The notes under the pieces were generated by a model that worked only from the letters and a program-made list of their open reading frames with translations, was not told where the DNA came from and searched no databases. DNA of 8,446 bases, from NCBI GenBank assembly GCA_021780095.1, contig JAJXZK010000246.1, positions 1 to 8,446 of the forward strand, given 5' to 3'. The position numbers and the translations under genes were made by a program. Positions 1 through 6,490 of this stretch are shown piece by piece. This DNA comes from Acidobacteriota bacterium. Lineage in GTDB: Bacteria; Acidobacteriota; Terriglobia; Terriglobales; Acidobacteriaceae. Each line of letters begins with the position of its first letter. The stretch's first letter is position 1.

Positions 1-1
1 T

Positions 2-220
2 ACTGGACTGCTGACCGAGATTGTCGTCTACATGCCGCATCCCACGATCTTCGGATACGCAACCTTCCTCACTCACATCGTTTTGGCCATGGACATCCTG
101 ATCCTGATGCCGCTGACAAAATTCGCGCACGTCGTCTACCGGACGCTGGCCCTGGCCCTGCATCAGTGGGCTTTGGCGCCTGCTCCACTGAAATCTAAAG
201 TTGCCGTCGGCAACGCCTAA
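2..220 (+). CDS. C-terminal fragment of a haem-b-like integral membrane subunit (NarI/HdrE-like), 5' end outside window
   Basis: The reading frame is open from the left edge and ends at TAA 218-220, giving the last 72 residues of a larger protein. The fragment has one clear membrane helix (about residues 17-39, FGYATFLTHIVLAMDILILM) followed by the motif TKFAHVVYR. Histidines at fragment positions 25 and 43 bracket the helix and its end, as expected for haem b ligands in the gamma subunits of nitrate reductase and heterodisulfide-reductase-type membrane anchors. That family match comes from memory of the motif, not from a search. The protein would sit in the inner membrane and pass electrons between quinone and a partner Fe-S subunit encoded upstream. 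The DsrE2-like gene starts 28 bases after the stop, so the two are probably co-transcribed. Without the N-terminus the subfamily cannot be decided. Confidence 0.55.
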   Translation, partial: TGLLTEIVVYMPHPTIFGYATFLTHIVLAMDILILMPLTKFAHVVYRTLALALHQWALAPAPLKSKVAVGNA

Positions 221-233
221 CTCCGTACCCGCA

Positions 234-241
234 AAGGAAAG
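234..241 (+). promoter_or_regulatory. Ribosome binding site of the DsrE2-like gene
   Basis: AAGGAAAG lies about 8-10 bases upstream of ATG 249. It supports 249 as the start rather than the in-frame ATG at 201, which lies inside the upstream gene and has no comparable site. Confidence 0.6.
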
Positions 242-248
242 ACAAATC

Positions 249-809
249 ATGCCCGACACACTGACTGAAGGCGATTTCAAGGAAGCATTGGATACACTCA
301 CCGCCCGCGTGGACGCAATAGAACAATCAGCGGGCAACGATCACCTCTCGATCGGGGTGATGACGGGAAATCTGGACACCACCATTGCTGACTTTATTAT
401 TGCCCTGGCTGCGACCGCCTATGACATCAAGGTGGACATGTTCTTTACCTTCTGGGCCGTGGCTGCGTTGCGCGATCCGAAGAAGGCACCTCCAAAGAAA
501 TTGATGGAGAAGATGTTTGGATGGATGCTGCCGCGCGGCTCCAGGGCGCTCCCCCTCTCCAAGATGCAGATGGGCGGTATTGGCCCAAAGATGATTCGTT
601 CGATTATGAAGCAGCACGGGGTCAAATCTCTGGAGCAACTGATACAGGAGGCCGGAGAATATGGCGTCCAAATTCACATCTGCGAAATGTCAATGGATCT
701 GATGGGCTTCAAGGCGGAGGAGATGATCGACTATCCCAATCTCGATTTTGTCGGAGCCGGCAGCTTCATCCAGATGATCAGTGAGTCGAAGCAGGCGTTT
801 TTCCTATAA
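249..809 (+). CDS. DsrE2-family (DsrE/DsrF/DrsH-like) protein
   Basis: This 186-residue soluble protein belongs to the DsrE2 (DrsE_2) family, small proteins implicated in handling protein-bound sulfane sulfur and often encoded beside Hdr-like or rhodanese/TusA genes. Visible marks are a short helical N-terminus (about 5-28), the start of the Rossmann-like core at SIGVMTGNLD (34-43), the central KMQMGGIG motif (105-112), and ICEMSMDLMG (144-153). Cys145 in that last motif is the only cysteine in the protein and is the conserved family position that would carry the persulfide. No signal peptide or membrane helix is seen, although DsrE2 proteins can associate with membranes. The start at 249 is chosen from its Shine-Dalgarno. 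It sits 28 bases behind a membrane electron-transfer subunit, suggesting a sulfur-linked redox unit cut by the window edge. The family call is firm; the exact sulfur donor and acceptor are unknown. Confidence 0.85.
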   Translation: MPDTLTEGDFKEALDTLTARVDAIEQSAGNDHLSIGVMTGNLDTTIADFIIALAATAYDIKVDMFFTFWAVAALRDPKKAPPKKLMEKMFGWMLPRGSRALPLSKMQMGGIGPKMIRSIMKQHGVKSLEQLIQEAGEYGVQIHICEMSMDLMGFKAEEMIDYPNLDFVGAGSFIQMISESKQAFFL

Positions 810-873
810 CGGAAGGGATGTACCCGCCGCACCGATAGGAGAATTGAGATTCAGCAACATGCAGCTGGAGATT

Positions 874-1176
874 CTAAACGGCTTCCGAATTCGATTCGGA
901 GGCCGTCTTTGTGTTTTGTGTAAACTTGGGCAGATCATAGGCAAAGAACCCGTTGGACGGAGGTGCTCCAAGCTCTCCAGCGATCCGCACATCGTCTGCG
1001 TCACCACATATGTAGCTCGTAGTCGTCAGTGCATCCGCATGATCGCATCTCTCTTGGCCCACTGCCACGCAAGTTCAGACCACATTTCGGCCGTAGCATT
1101 GGAGGCGGTTGAGCCGAAGACCTCCAAGAGGCCCCGGCATCACGATAGAGTCATTCGTCGCACGCATCCCCGCTGA
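874..1176 (-). pseudogene. Possible decayed coding remnant, broken by frame changes (weak)
   Basis: Read on the minus strand, three adjacent stretches look protein-like but lie in different frames. The first runs from about 1176 (RATNDSIVMPG). The second follows with LLEVFGSTASNATAEMW and continues to WAKRDA. The third contains HADALTTTSYICGDADDV and later APPSNGFFAYDLPKF, ending at stop 876-874. Joined by two frame changes they would form about 95 residues without an internal stop. I do not recognise the family. The composition is plausible for a protein, but there is no intact start with a ribosome site, and chance open frames of this size are common. The rest of the gap 810-1323 holds only the hairpin at 878-906 and an AT-rich stretch at about 1200-1260. 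Confidence 0.2.
878..920 (+). terminator. Terminator-like hairpin downstream of the DsrE2-like gene
   Basis: The left arm ACGGCTTCCGAAT (878-890) pairs over 13 positions, with one G-T wobble, to the right arm ATTCGGAGGCCGT (894-906) around a TCG loop. It is followed by the T-rich run CTTTGTGTTTTGTG. The position, 68 bases after the stop codon, suits an intrinsic terminator. The T-tract is interrupted by G, so efficiency is uncertain. The same bases fall at the end of a possible decayed minus-strand frame. Confidence 0.6.
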
Positions 1177-1199
1177 GTTACGCTGTACAGGGCAACCAG

Positions 1200-1260
1200 C
1201 ATGTTGTAATAATTTTTGATCAGGATTGATTTAGCCTCTCAATGAATAGTCATCATATGC
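1200..1260 (+). promoter_or_regulatory. AT-rich leader, probable promoter region of the five-gene operon
   Basis: This stretch is clearly richer in A and T than its surroundings (for example TTGTAATAATTTTTGATCAG at 1204-1223) and lies 60-120 bases upstream of the first operon gene, after the hairpin that ends the previous unit. TTGTAA and two TTGAT-type hexamers are present, but none is followed at 16-18 bases by a good TATAAT match. The promoter is therefore inferred from position and composition only. Confidence 0.3.
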
Positions 1261-1311
1261 GCCTGCGTGGACGAGAAGCACGCATCCCGCCCCAACCCAT
1301 TCGGATCCATC

Positions 1312-1317
1312 GGAGGT
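1312..1317 (+). promoter_or_regulatory. Strong ribosome binding site fixing the start of the first SelA-like gene
   Basis: GGAGGT ends 6 bases before ATG 1324. It rules against the in-frame GTG at 1267, which would add 19 residues in front of the twin-arginine signal. Confidence 0.8.
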
Positions 1318-1323
1318 AATTTC

Positions 1324-2589
1324 ATGCGACACAAGATCAATCGTCGGGCTTTCTTACATGCGTTGGCAGTGCTGTCAGCGTCAACGGTTGGCCGCAAGGC
1401 TATGGCCTCTTCTGCGTCGGACGGGCATCCTTCGTGGAGTGGAAAGATCAAGGGCCTGGGCGAGAGTGGGAATGTATACGAAGAGCTCGGATTAACCACG
1501 GTGATCAACGGTCAAGGGACCATGACCTACTTGGGAGGGTCGTTGATGCGGCCGGAGGCGGAAGCGGTCATGAAGCTCGCCTCTTTGCACTTCGTCAATA
1601 TTAACGACTTAGAAGTCGCGGTCGGCAAACGCATTGCCGAGATGCTCAAGCTCCCGCAGGGCTATAGTGCGATGGTGACTTCCGGAGCCGCATCCGCGAT
1701 TCAAAATGGCTATTCCGGAATTCTGACCGGAAGCAATGAAACCTACATTAAACAGATTCCAGACCTCACGGGACTCAAGTCGGAGGTCATCATCCAGAAA
1801 GCGCATCGTAGTCCCTGGAATCATCAGATTCGCGCCACGGGAGTCAAAATTGTTGAGGTAGAGACGGCCGACGACGTGCATAACGCCATTAGTGAGCGGA
1901 CCGCCGCCATGCACTTTTTAAATTTGGCCGATCCGGATGGACAGATCAAGAGGGAAGAGTGGCTGAAATTGGCTCACGCGGCAAACCTTCCGGCGTTTAT
2001 TGATGCGGCAGCGGATACGCCTCCAAAATCGCATCTGTGGGATTACGCAAATATGGGATACGATCTGATCTCCTTTAGCGGAGGCAAAGCGATGCGTGGG
2101 CCACAGTGCACGGGTTTGCTGATTGGCCGCCAGGAAATGATCACCAATGCTCTTCTGAATATGAGCCCCAACGAGGATACACTGGGCCGCCCAACGAAAG
2201 TTGGCAAAGAAGAAATCGTTGGGATGCTGAAGACTCTGGAAATATATTTGGCCGAAGACGAACAAGCGCTTGCAAAAGAGCAATGGAGACAGCTGAATAC
2301 GATTGCGAATCAGGTCACCAAAATCGCGGGAGTTACAGTGACTCGAAATGTTCCGGAGATCGCAAATAATTTTCCGACCATCCAGATCCACCTGGATCCC
2401 AGCAAGTTTTCCATTGACGCAGGCCAGGTGAATCGAGAACTTGCGAGCATGAAGCCCTCTATAGTTCTCGGTGGCGGCGGACATCCTGGGAACGGCTCCA
2501 TCGGCATCACCGCGATCGTGCTGCAGCCGGGGCAGGATCGAATCATTGCCGGTGCTCTGTCGAAGGTCTTGCGCCAGCACCAGGTTTGA
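1324..2589 (+). CDS. Tat-exported SelA-like PLP-dependent enzyme, paralog 1
   Basis: This 421-residue enzyme of the SelA/DgaE-like fold-type I PLP family starts with a twin-arginine signal: NRRAFL (6-11), a weak hydrophobic stretch (12-23) and a likely cleavage after AMA (26-28). The core shows the phosphate-binding SGAASA (120-125), Asp227 in FIDAAAD (expected to pair with the pyridine nitrogen) and Lys255 in FSGGK (251-255), the expected Schiff-base lysine. Family members include selenocysteine synthase and D-glucosaminate-6-phosphate ammonia-lyase. Genome pipelines often call such proteins selenocysteine synthase, but an exported enzyme cannot act on charged tRNA in the cytoplasm, so a lyase or dehydratase acting on an amino or hydroxy acid is more likely (inference). 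Tat export would allow PLP loading before transport. It is the first gene of a probable five-gene operon, followed after 134 bases by a diverged paralog. Substrate unknown. Confidence 0.85.
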   Translation: MRHKINRRAFLHALAVLSASTVGRKAMASSASDGHPSWSGKIKGLGESGNVYEELGLTTVINGQGTMTYLGGSLMRPEAEAVMKLASLHFVNINDLEVAVGKRIAEMLKLPQGYSAMVTSGAASAIQNGYSGILTGSNETYIKQIPDLTGLKSEVIIQKAHRSPWNHQIRATGVKIVEVETADDVHNAISERTAAMHFLNLADPDGQIKREEWLKLAHAANLPAFIDAAADTPPKSHLWDYANMGYDLISFSGGKAMRGPQCTGLLIGRQEMITNALLNMSPNEDTLGRPTKVGKEEIVGMLKTLEIYLAEDEQALAKEQWRQLNTIANQVTKIAGVTVTRNVPEIANNFPTIQIHLDPSKFSIDAGQVNRELASMKPSIVLGGGGHPGNGSIGITAIVLQPGQDRIIAGALSKVLRQHQV

Positions 2590-2624
2590 CAGCGGAGATT
2601 GGAACCCGGAGATATCCGAGGAGT

Positions 2625-2653
2625 CAGGTATTGCCCAAATCCGGCAATACCTG
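2625..2653 (+). repeat. Perfect 11-bp inverted repeat between the two SelA-like genes
   Basis: CAGGTATTGCC (2625-2635) and GGCAATACCTG (2643-2653) are exact reverse complements separated by 7 bases. No T-run follows, so this is not a classical terminator. It could be an mRNA-stabilising hairpin that sets relative expression of the two genes, or a protein-binding operator in the 134-base gap. Confidence 0.6.
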
Positions 2654-2723
2654 TTCGACCGGTGCAGTAGGACCGGAACTAGCCAGATCGTGTCAACGGT
2701 AAGCAAGCATTCGAGAGGAATAT

Positions 2724-4013
2724 ATGACGATTCGCTATTCGCGCAGGTCCTTCTTCGCTCACGCTCGCACCGCGTTAGCCTCCATTGGATTCACAAGCTT
2801 GATGACACCGATACGCTCGTTTGGGGTGGAGATTCCCCCTCCTAAAGATGATGGCGTTGACTACTACGCGAAGCTAGGTGTGCAGCAGATCATCAATGCG
2901 GCCGGCACCTATACATTTCTCACGGCAGCCGTCATGCCGGAAAGCGTCCAGTTGGCTGTTGCCAGGGCTGCCAAGCATCCTGTGCGGCTGGAACAGTTGC
3001 AGCTGGCTGCGGGAGCCTATCTGGCGAAACGATTGCACTGCGAATCGGCTTTAGTGTCTGCCGGTGCAGCGTCCGCGCTGACGCTGGGAACCGCCGCATG
3101 TGTGACGGTGGCGAATGGTCAACGCGGCGAGCAGATCCCACCCCTTATCCCACAGGGAATGGACTCATTGAAGGATGAGGTCATCATGCAGAAAGGGCAT
3201 CGCTACGGATATGACCACGCACTGTTGAGCTGTGGCGTTCGCATTGTAGAAGTGGAAACTCTGGATGAATATCGCGCAGCTTTTACCCCAAAAACGGTCA
3301 TGACACATTTCTTCAACGCGGCTACTAGTGGAACGATCAGTCGCGAGGATTGGATTCGAGTTTCTCACGAACACAACGTCCCCAGCATGAACGATGCTGC
3401 CGCAGATATGCCTCCTATATCGAACCTGTGGAAATATACGCAAATGGGATTTGACCTGGTTTGTTTCTCCGGAGGGAAGGGAATTCGGGGTCCGCAGAAT
3501 GCTGGCCTATTACTCGGCAAGAAAGAACTGATCTCGGCCGCAGCACGGAACAATAACCCCATTGATAACGTGGTTGGCCGCGGGCAAAAGGTCGCTAAGG
3601 AACAAATTGTCGGAATGGTAGCCGCCGTGGACTGGCTCCTGAGCCAAACGGACGAAGAGATGGAAAAGGAGTTTCGTGGGCGCGCCCAGAGAGTCGCCGA
3701 CTATCTTTCCAGCGTACCCACGCTGACTTCACAGATCTATGTTCCTGAAGTGGCGAATCATGTTCCCACTCTTCTATTGCGGTACGACCAGCAGAAAGTG
3801 AAGATCGCGCCTTTGGAAGTAGCTGACATGTGCCGTCATGGCTCGCCGAGTATCGAGTTGCATCCGGCTACAGGGTCACCGGAGCCTGGGCTGCCATCCG
3901 ACGCAAACACAATTGTAGTGGGCGTTTGGATGCTGCAGGCAGGTCAGGATTTGATCGTCGCCAAACGTCTGAAGCAGATTCTGATGAAGGCTTCCGGAAC
4001 TCGAACCACTTGA
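2724..4013 (+). CDS. Tat-exported SelA-like PLP-dependent enzyme, paralog 2
   Basis: This 429-residue paralog of the preceding gene carries a twin-arginine signal (SRRSFF, 6-11) and a hydrophobic stretch at about 16-30, but no obvious AxA cleavage site. The mature part shows SAGAASA (112-118), NDAAAD with Asp224, and FSGGKGIRGPQ with the putative PLP lysine at 252. The two paralogs line up closely around EVIIQK/EVIMQK, VRIVEVET, the Asp and Lys motifs and KEQIVGM, but differ widely elsewhere. The C-terminal part of paralog 1 has GGGGHPGNGS, whereas this protein has a longer insert around HPATGSPEPGLPSD (380-393). This looks like an old duplication with split roles. ATG 2724 follows GAGAGGA (2713-2719). 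The role is probably a periplasmic lyase or dehydratase, possibly paired with paralog 1, since fold-type I PLP enzymes build active sites at subunit interfaces. Substrate unknown. Confidence 0.85.
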   Translation: MTIRYSRRSFFAHARTALASIGFTSLMTPIRSFGVEIPPPKDDGVDYYAKLGVQQIINAAGTYTFLTAAVMPESVQLAVARAAKHPVRLEQLQLAAGAYLAKRLHCESALVSAGAASALTLGTAACVTVANGQRGEQIPPLIPQGMDSLKDEVIMQKGHRYGYDHALLSCGVRIVEVETLDEYRAAFTPKTVMTHFFNAATSGTISREDWIRVSHEHNVPSMNDAAADMPPISNLWKYTQMGFDLVCFSGGKGIRGPQNAGLLLGKKELISAAARNNNPIDNVVGRGQKVAKEQIVGMVAAVDWLLSQTDEEMEKEFRGRAQRVADYLSSVPTLTSQIYVPEVANHVPTLLLRYDQQKVKIAPLEVADMCRHGSPSIELHPATGSPEPGLPSDANTIVVGVWMLQAGQDLIVAKRLKQILMKASGTRTT

Positions 4014-4090
4014 AATTGGAGTGGCGCCAAAGACGGACAAGAATCGAGTGCGATGGGACGGCTCAATTTCTCTGGCCGAATCTGCACTAC

Positions 4091-4098
4091 AAAGGAGA
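4091..4098 (+). promoter_or_regulatory. Ribosome binding site selecting the GTG start of the RraA-like gene
   Basis: AAAGGAGA, with its GGAG core 6 bases before GTG 4104, favours this start over the in-frame ATG 4053. The GTG start also yields a textbook lysine-led signal peptide. Confidence 0.75.
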
Positions 4099-4103
4099 GT
4101 CGC

Positions 4104-5078
4104 GTGAAGAAGATGATGTGGACCGCTATTCTGGCATGCATGGCATGGTGGACAGCGCCTGTTTTCGGCCAAGTGAAAATGACGCGGCAACAGATTTTCT
4201 TCTATACGTCGGGTTGGAAGGGTGACCGTTTCCCGGATGGACGTCCGAAATTGCCGGATGACTTATTGAAGCGCGCCGCGAATATGACGATTGAAGACGT
4301 CTGGGATTTCCTGCGTGCTCACGGTTACGATAATCAATTCGAAGGCGGGTGGCAGGCCCTTCATCCTGAGAAATCGTTTGCCGGTAGAGCGTTGACCGCC
4401 CAGTACATGCCCCTGCGTCCGGATATGGCTGCATCCATTGCTGCCGAGGGTAAGGAGGAGCATCGCGTCGGTGACACCAATTCGTGGCCCATCGCGGAAC
4501 TGCAGTCCGGCGACGTATATGTGGCGGATGGATTTGGAAAGGTCATCGATGGAACGCTCATCGGGTCGAATCTGGGCAACGGAATCGCCGCGCGAAGTCA
4601 CACGGGCTTTGTGTTCAACGCCGGGATTCGGGATCAGGAGGAAAACCGCGAGGTTCCTGACTTCAACGGCTTCTACCGTGGCTATGATCCATCGGCCTGG
4701 AGCCAAATGGAGCTGACGTCGATCAATGCTCCTATCCGAATTGGGCGAGCCGTTGTATTGCCGGGAGATCTGGTTTTGGCGAAGCCGGAGGGAGTGATCT
4801 TTATCCCCGCAATCCTGGCTGAAGCTGCCATCAGTTCCGCTGAATTTACCGCTCTGCAAGATGCATTCAATTTCGAATTGAATCGCGAAGGCAAGAACGG
4901 TGGCCAATTTGAGGGAGGGTGGACTTCGCAGAAATACGACGCCTTCGTAAAATGGATCGATGCTCACCCGAAAATGTTGAAGATGCCGCGCGGCGAGTTC
5001 GATGCAATGGTTGCGAAAGACAAGCAGCATTCCTCACCCGCAAGCAATTCTTCTCCAGCTGCTCCGCCGCCTCACTAG
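4104..5078 (+). CDS. Exported RraA-family protein (HMG/CHA aldolase-like fold)
   Basis: This 324-residue protein begins with a Sec-type signal (KK at 2-3, hydrophobic 5-21, likely cleavage after VFG at 20-22). The RraA-like domain spans about 50-240. It has SGDVYVADGFG (135-145), FNAGIRD (171-177) with the Arg176-Asp177 pair that binds substrate and metal in the family, and LPGDLVLAKPEGVIFIP (219-235). The RraA fold includes 4-hydroxy-4-methyl-2-oxoglutarate aldolases and the RNase E regulator RraA. Export makes RNase E control impossible, so a retro-aldol or decarboxylase activity on a keto acid is likelier. The protein is longer than typical RraA (about 160 residues), having an N-terminal extension (23-60), a C-terminal region (241-300) and a Ser/Ala/Pro-rich tail. 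The hexapeptide QFEGGW occurs twice (78-83, 268-273). It lies 90 bases after paralog 2 and 57 before the LarA-like gene. Confidence 0.8.
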   Translation: MKKMMWTAILACMAWWTAPVFGQVKMTRQQIFFYTSGWKGDRFPDGRPKLPDDLLKRAANMTIEDVWDFLRAHGYDNQFEGGWQALHPEKSFAGRALTAQYMPLRPDMAASIAAEGKEEHRVGDTNSWPIAELQSGDVYVADGFGKVIDGTLIGSNLGNGIAARSHTGFVFNAGIRDQEENREVPDFNGFYRGYDPSAWSQMELTSINAPIRIGRAVVLPGDLVLAKPEGVIFIPAILAEAAISSAEFTALQDAFNFELNREGKNGGQFEGGWTSQKYDAFVKWIDAHPKMLKMPRGEFDAMVAKDKQHSSPASNSSPAAPPPH

Positions 5079-5100
5079 CCGCTCGTCTTCGAGTGGCTTT
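5077..5100 (+). terminator. Hairpin overlapping the stop codon of the RraA-like gene
   Basis: AGCCGCTCG (5077-5085) pairs with CGAGTGGCT (5090-5098), with one G-T wobble, around a TCTT loop and is followed by only two further T residues. The short T-run suggests a partial terminator or 3'-end stabiliser rather than a full stop, so LarA-like expression could be lower than that of the exported enzymes. Confidence 0.4.
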
Positions 5101-5135
5101 CACCGGCTACCTGAGTAGGAATACCATAGCAGCTG

Positions 5136-6410
5136 ATGAGCCTATTCTTCGCTGCCGGATCACCGACGACGGAATTCTCACCTGGCGAGGTGAAAGCGAA
5201 TCTTTTCGCTGCCCTCAAGAAGCTCGGTCCTCGCAAGAAGGTGCTGGCATTGCCGCCGGACTTTACGCGCATGCACTCCATGAGCGGCACCCTGACCGAG
5301 CACGCCTGGAATTATTACGGAGCTGCCCTCACGGATGTGCTGCCAGCTCTTGGGACGCACAGCCCCATGACCGACAATGAAATTCAGACCATGTTCGGGC
5401 CCGTGCCCCGCAATTTATTTCGCGTGCACGACTGGCGCAACGACGTTGTCACTCTGGGAGAAGTTCCACCCGAGTTTATCCACGAAGTCAGCGAAGGCAA
5501 ACTCGAGTTTCCTGTGCCCGTCCAGGTGAACAAACTGCTGCGAGACGGCGGCCATGATCTTATCCTGTCCATCGGCCAGGTGGTGCCGCATGAGGTCGTC
5601 GGCATGGCCAACTTTAATAAAAACATTTTCGTTGGAACTGGCGGAGTTCTGGGCATTCATCGCACGCATTTCCTGGGTGCCGTCTACGGCATGGAGCGCA
5701 TGATGGGCCGCGCGGATACGCCTGTCCGGCGAATTCTTAACTATGCCAGCCACCACTTCGCGCAGGACCTGCCCATTGTTTACGTACTCACTGTCGTCAG
5801 TAAGAATGCATCCGGAAAACTGGTGATGAAAGGCCTTTTTATCGGCGACGACTTTGAATGTTTTGAACGCGCAGCCGAACTGAGCCTCAAAGTCAATTTT
5901 TTCATGATGGATCGTGAGATTCGCAAAGCGGTCGTTTTCCTGGATCCGCACGAATTCAAATCCACATGGCTCGGCAACAAAAGCGTTTACCGCACACGCA
6001 TGGCGCTGGCTGATGGCGCGGAACTGATCGTTGTCGCTCCGGGTGTGCACGCTTTCGGTGAAGATGCTGCCATCGATGCTCTCATCCGGAAGTATGGCTA
6101 CTGCGGCACGCCGGCAACTCTCGAGGCAGTCAAGAATGACCCGGCCCTGGCGAATAATCTGTCCGCCGCGGCCCACCTCATCCACGGCTCCAGTGAAGGG
6201 CGGTTCACCATACGCTACTGTCCCGGTCATCTGACTCGCGAGGAAATCGAATCTGCACACTACGCCTATGGCGACTTGCGCGAATACAGCGCAAAATATA
6301 ATCCAATCACGCTTGCCGATGGATGGAACACCGTTGGTGGCGAACAAATCTTCTTCATCTCGAATCCGGCACTGGGGCTCTGGGCCTATCAGGGCCGCTT
6401 CAGCCGATAA
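5136..6410 (+). CDS. larA: LarA-family nickel-pincer-nucleotide racemase/epimerase
   Basis: This 424-residue cytosolic protein of the lactate racemase (LarA, DUF2088) family carries the expected landmarks: PDFTR (41-45), LGTHSPMTD with His75, VPHE with His152, Lys162 in NFNKN and His178 in IHRTH. The spacings His152-Lys162 (10) and Lys162-His178 (16) equal those of the Lactobacillus LarA residues His174, Lys184 and His200, which bind the nickel pincer cofactor. Family members interconvert stereoisomers of 2-hydroxy acids such as lactate, malate or sugar acids. The usual glycine-rich loop around the lysine reads NFNKNIFVG here, so this is a divergent subfamily and lactate may not be the substrate; given the context, an aldonic or uronic acid is a fair guess. 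No cofactor-maturation genes (larB, larC, larE) lie in the window. ATG 5136 is the first start after an in-frame stop but has no good ribosome site. Family sure, substrate not. Confidence 0.85.
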   Translation: MSLFFAAGSPTTEFSPGEVKANLFAALKKLGPRKKVLALPPDFTRMHSMSGTLTEHAWNYYGAALTDVLPALGTHSPMTDNEIQTMFGPVPRNLFRVHDWRNDVVTLGEVPPEFIHEVSEGKLEFPVPVQVNKLLRDGGHDLILSIGQVVPHEVVGMANFNKNIFVGTGGVLGIHRTHFLGAVYGMERMMGRADTPVRRILNYASHHFAQDLPIVYVLTVVSKNASGKLVMKGLFIGDDFECFERAAELSLKVNFFMMDREIRKAVVFLDPHEFKSTWLGNKSVYRTRMALADGAELIVVAPGVHAFGEDAAIDALIRKYGYCGTPATLEAVKNDPALANNLSAAAHLIHGSSEGRFTIRYCPGHLTREEIESAHYAYGDLREYSAKYNPITLADGWNTVGGEQIFFISNPALGLWAYQGRFSR

Positions 6411-6478
6411 CTTCACTAAGATCGAGACGTGGGCTCCGAGGAATCTGCGGCTCTACAAGGAAGCACTGCGGTGCCAGT

Positions 6479-6484
6479 GAGGGA
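6479..6484 (+). promoter_or_regulatory. Ribosome binding site selecting the GTG start of the lyxose isomerase gene
   Basis: GAGGGA ends 6 bases before GTG 6491. The in-frame ATG 6323 lies inside the LarA-like gene and would add 56 residues with no family counterpart. Confidence 0.7.
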
Positions 6485-6490
6485 ATTGAA

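Noticed and set aside
201..248. Longer N-terminus for the DsrE2-like protein
   Set aside because: The ATG at 201 lies within the upstream gene; the ribosome site and family length favour ATG 249.
781..1176. 131-codon plus-strand open frame after the DsrE2-like gene
   Set aside because: It begins inside the DsrE2-like gene, reads through the terminator hairpin, is rich in Arg, Ser, His and Cys, and has no ribosome site.
1918..2706. 262-codon open frame on the minus strand
   Set aside because: It lies antisense to the SelA-like paralog 1 gene, has no recognisable motif or ribosome site, and is explained by codon bias of the real gene.
4012..4070. GAAATTG / CAATTTC complementary pair in the gap after paralog 2
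   Set aside because: Only 7 bases match across about 50 bases, as expected by chance in such a gap.
4131..4142. Possible lipoprotein cysteine (ILAC) in the RraA-like signal peptide
   Set aside because: The hydrophobic stretch continues past the cysteine and the -2 Leu fits a lipobox poorly; cleavage after VFG is likelier.
4263..5030. 255-codon open frame on the minus strand
   Set aside because: It lies antisense to the RraA-like gene, with no motif and no start signal.
5415..6416. 333-codon open frame on the minus strand
   Set aside because: It lies antisense to the LarA-like gene, whose family residues are unambiguous. The antisense protein shows no family pattern.
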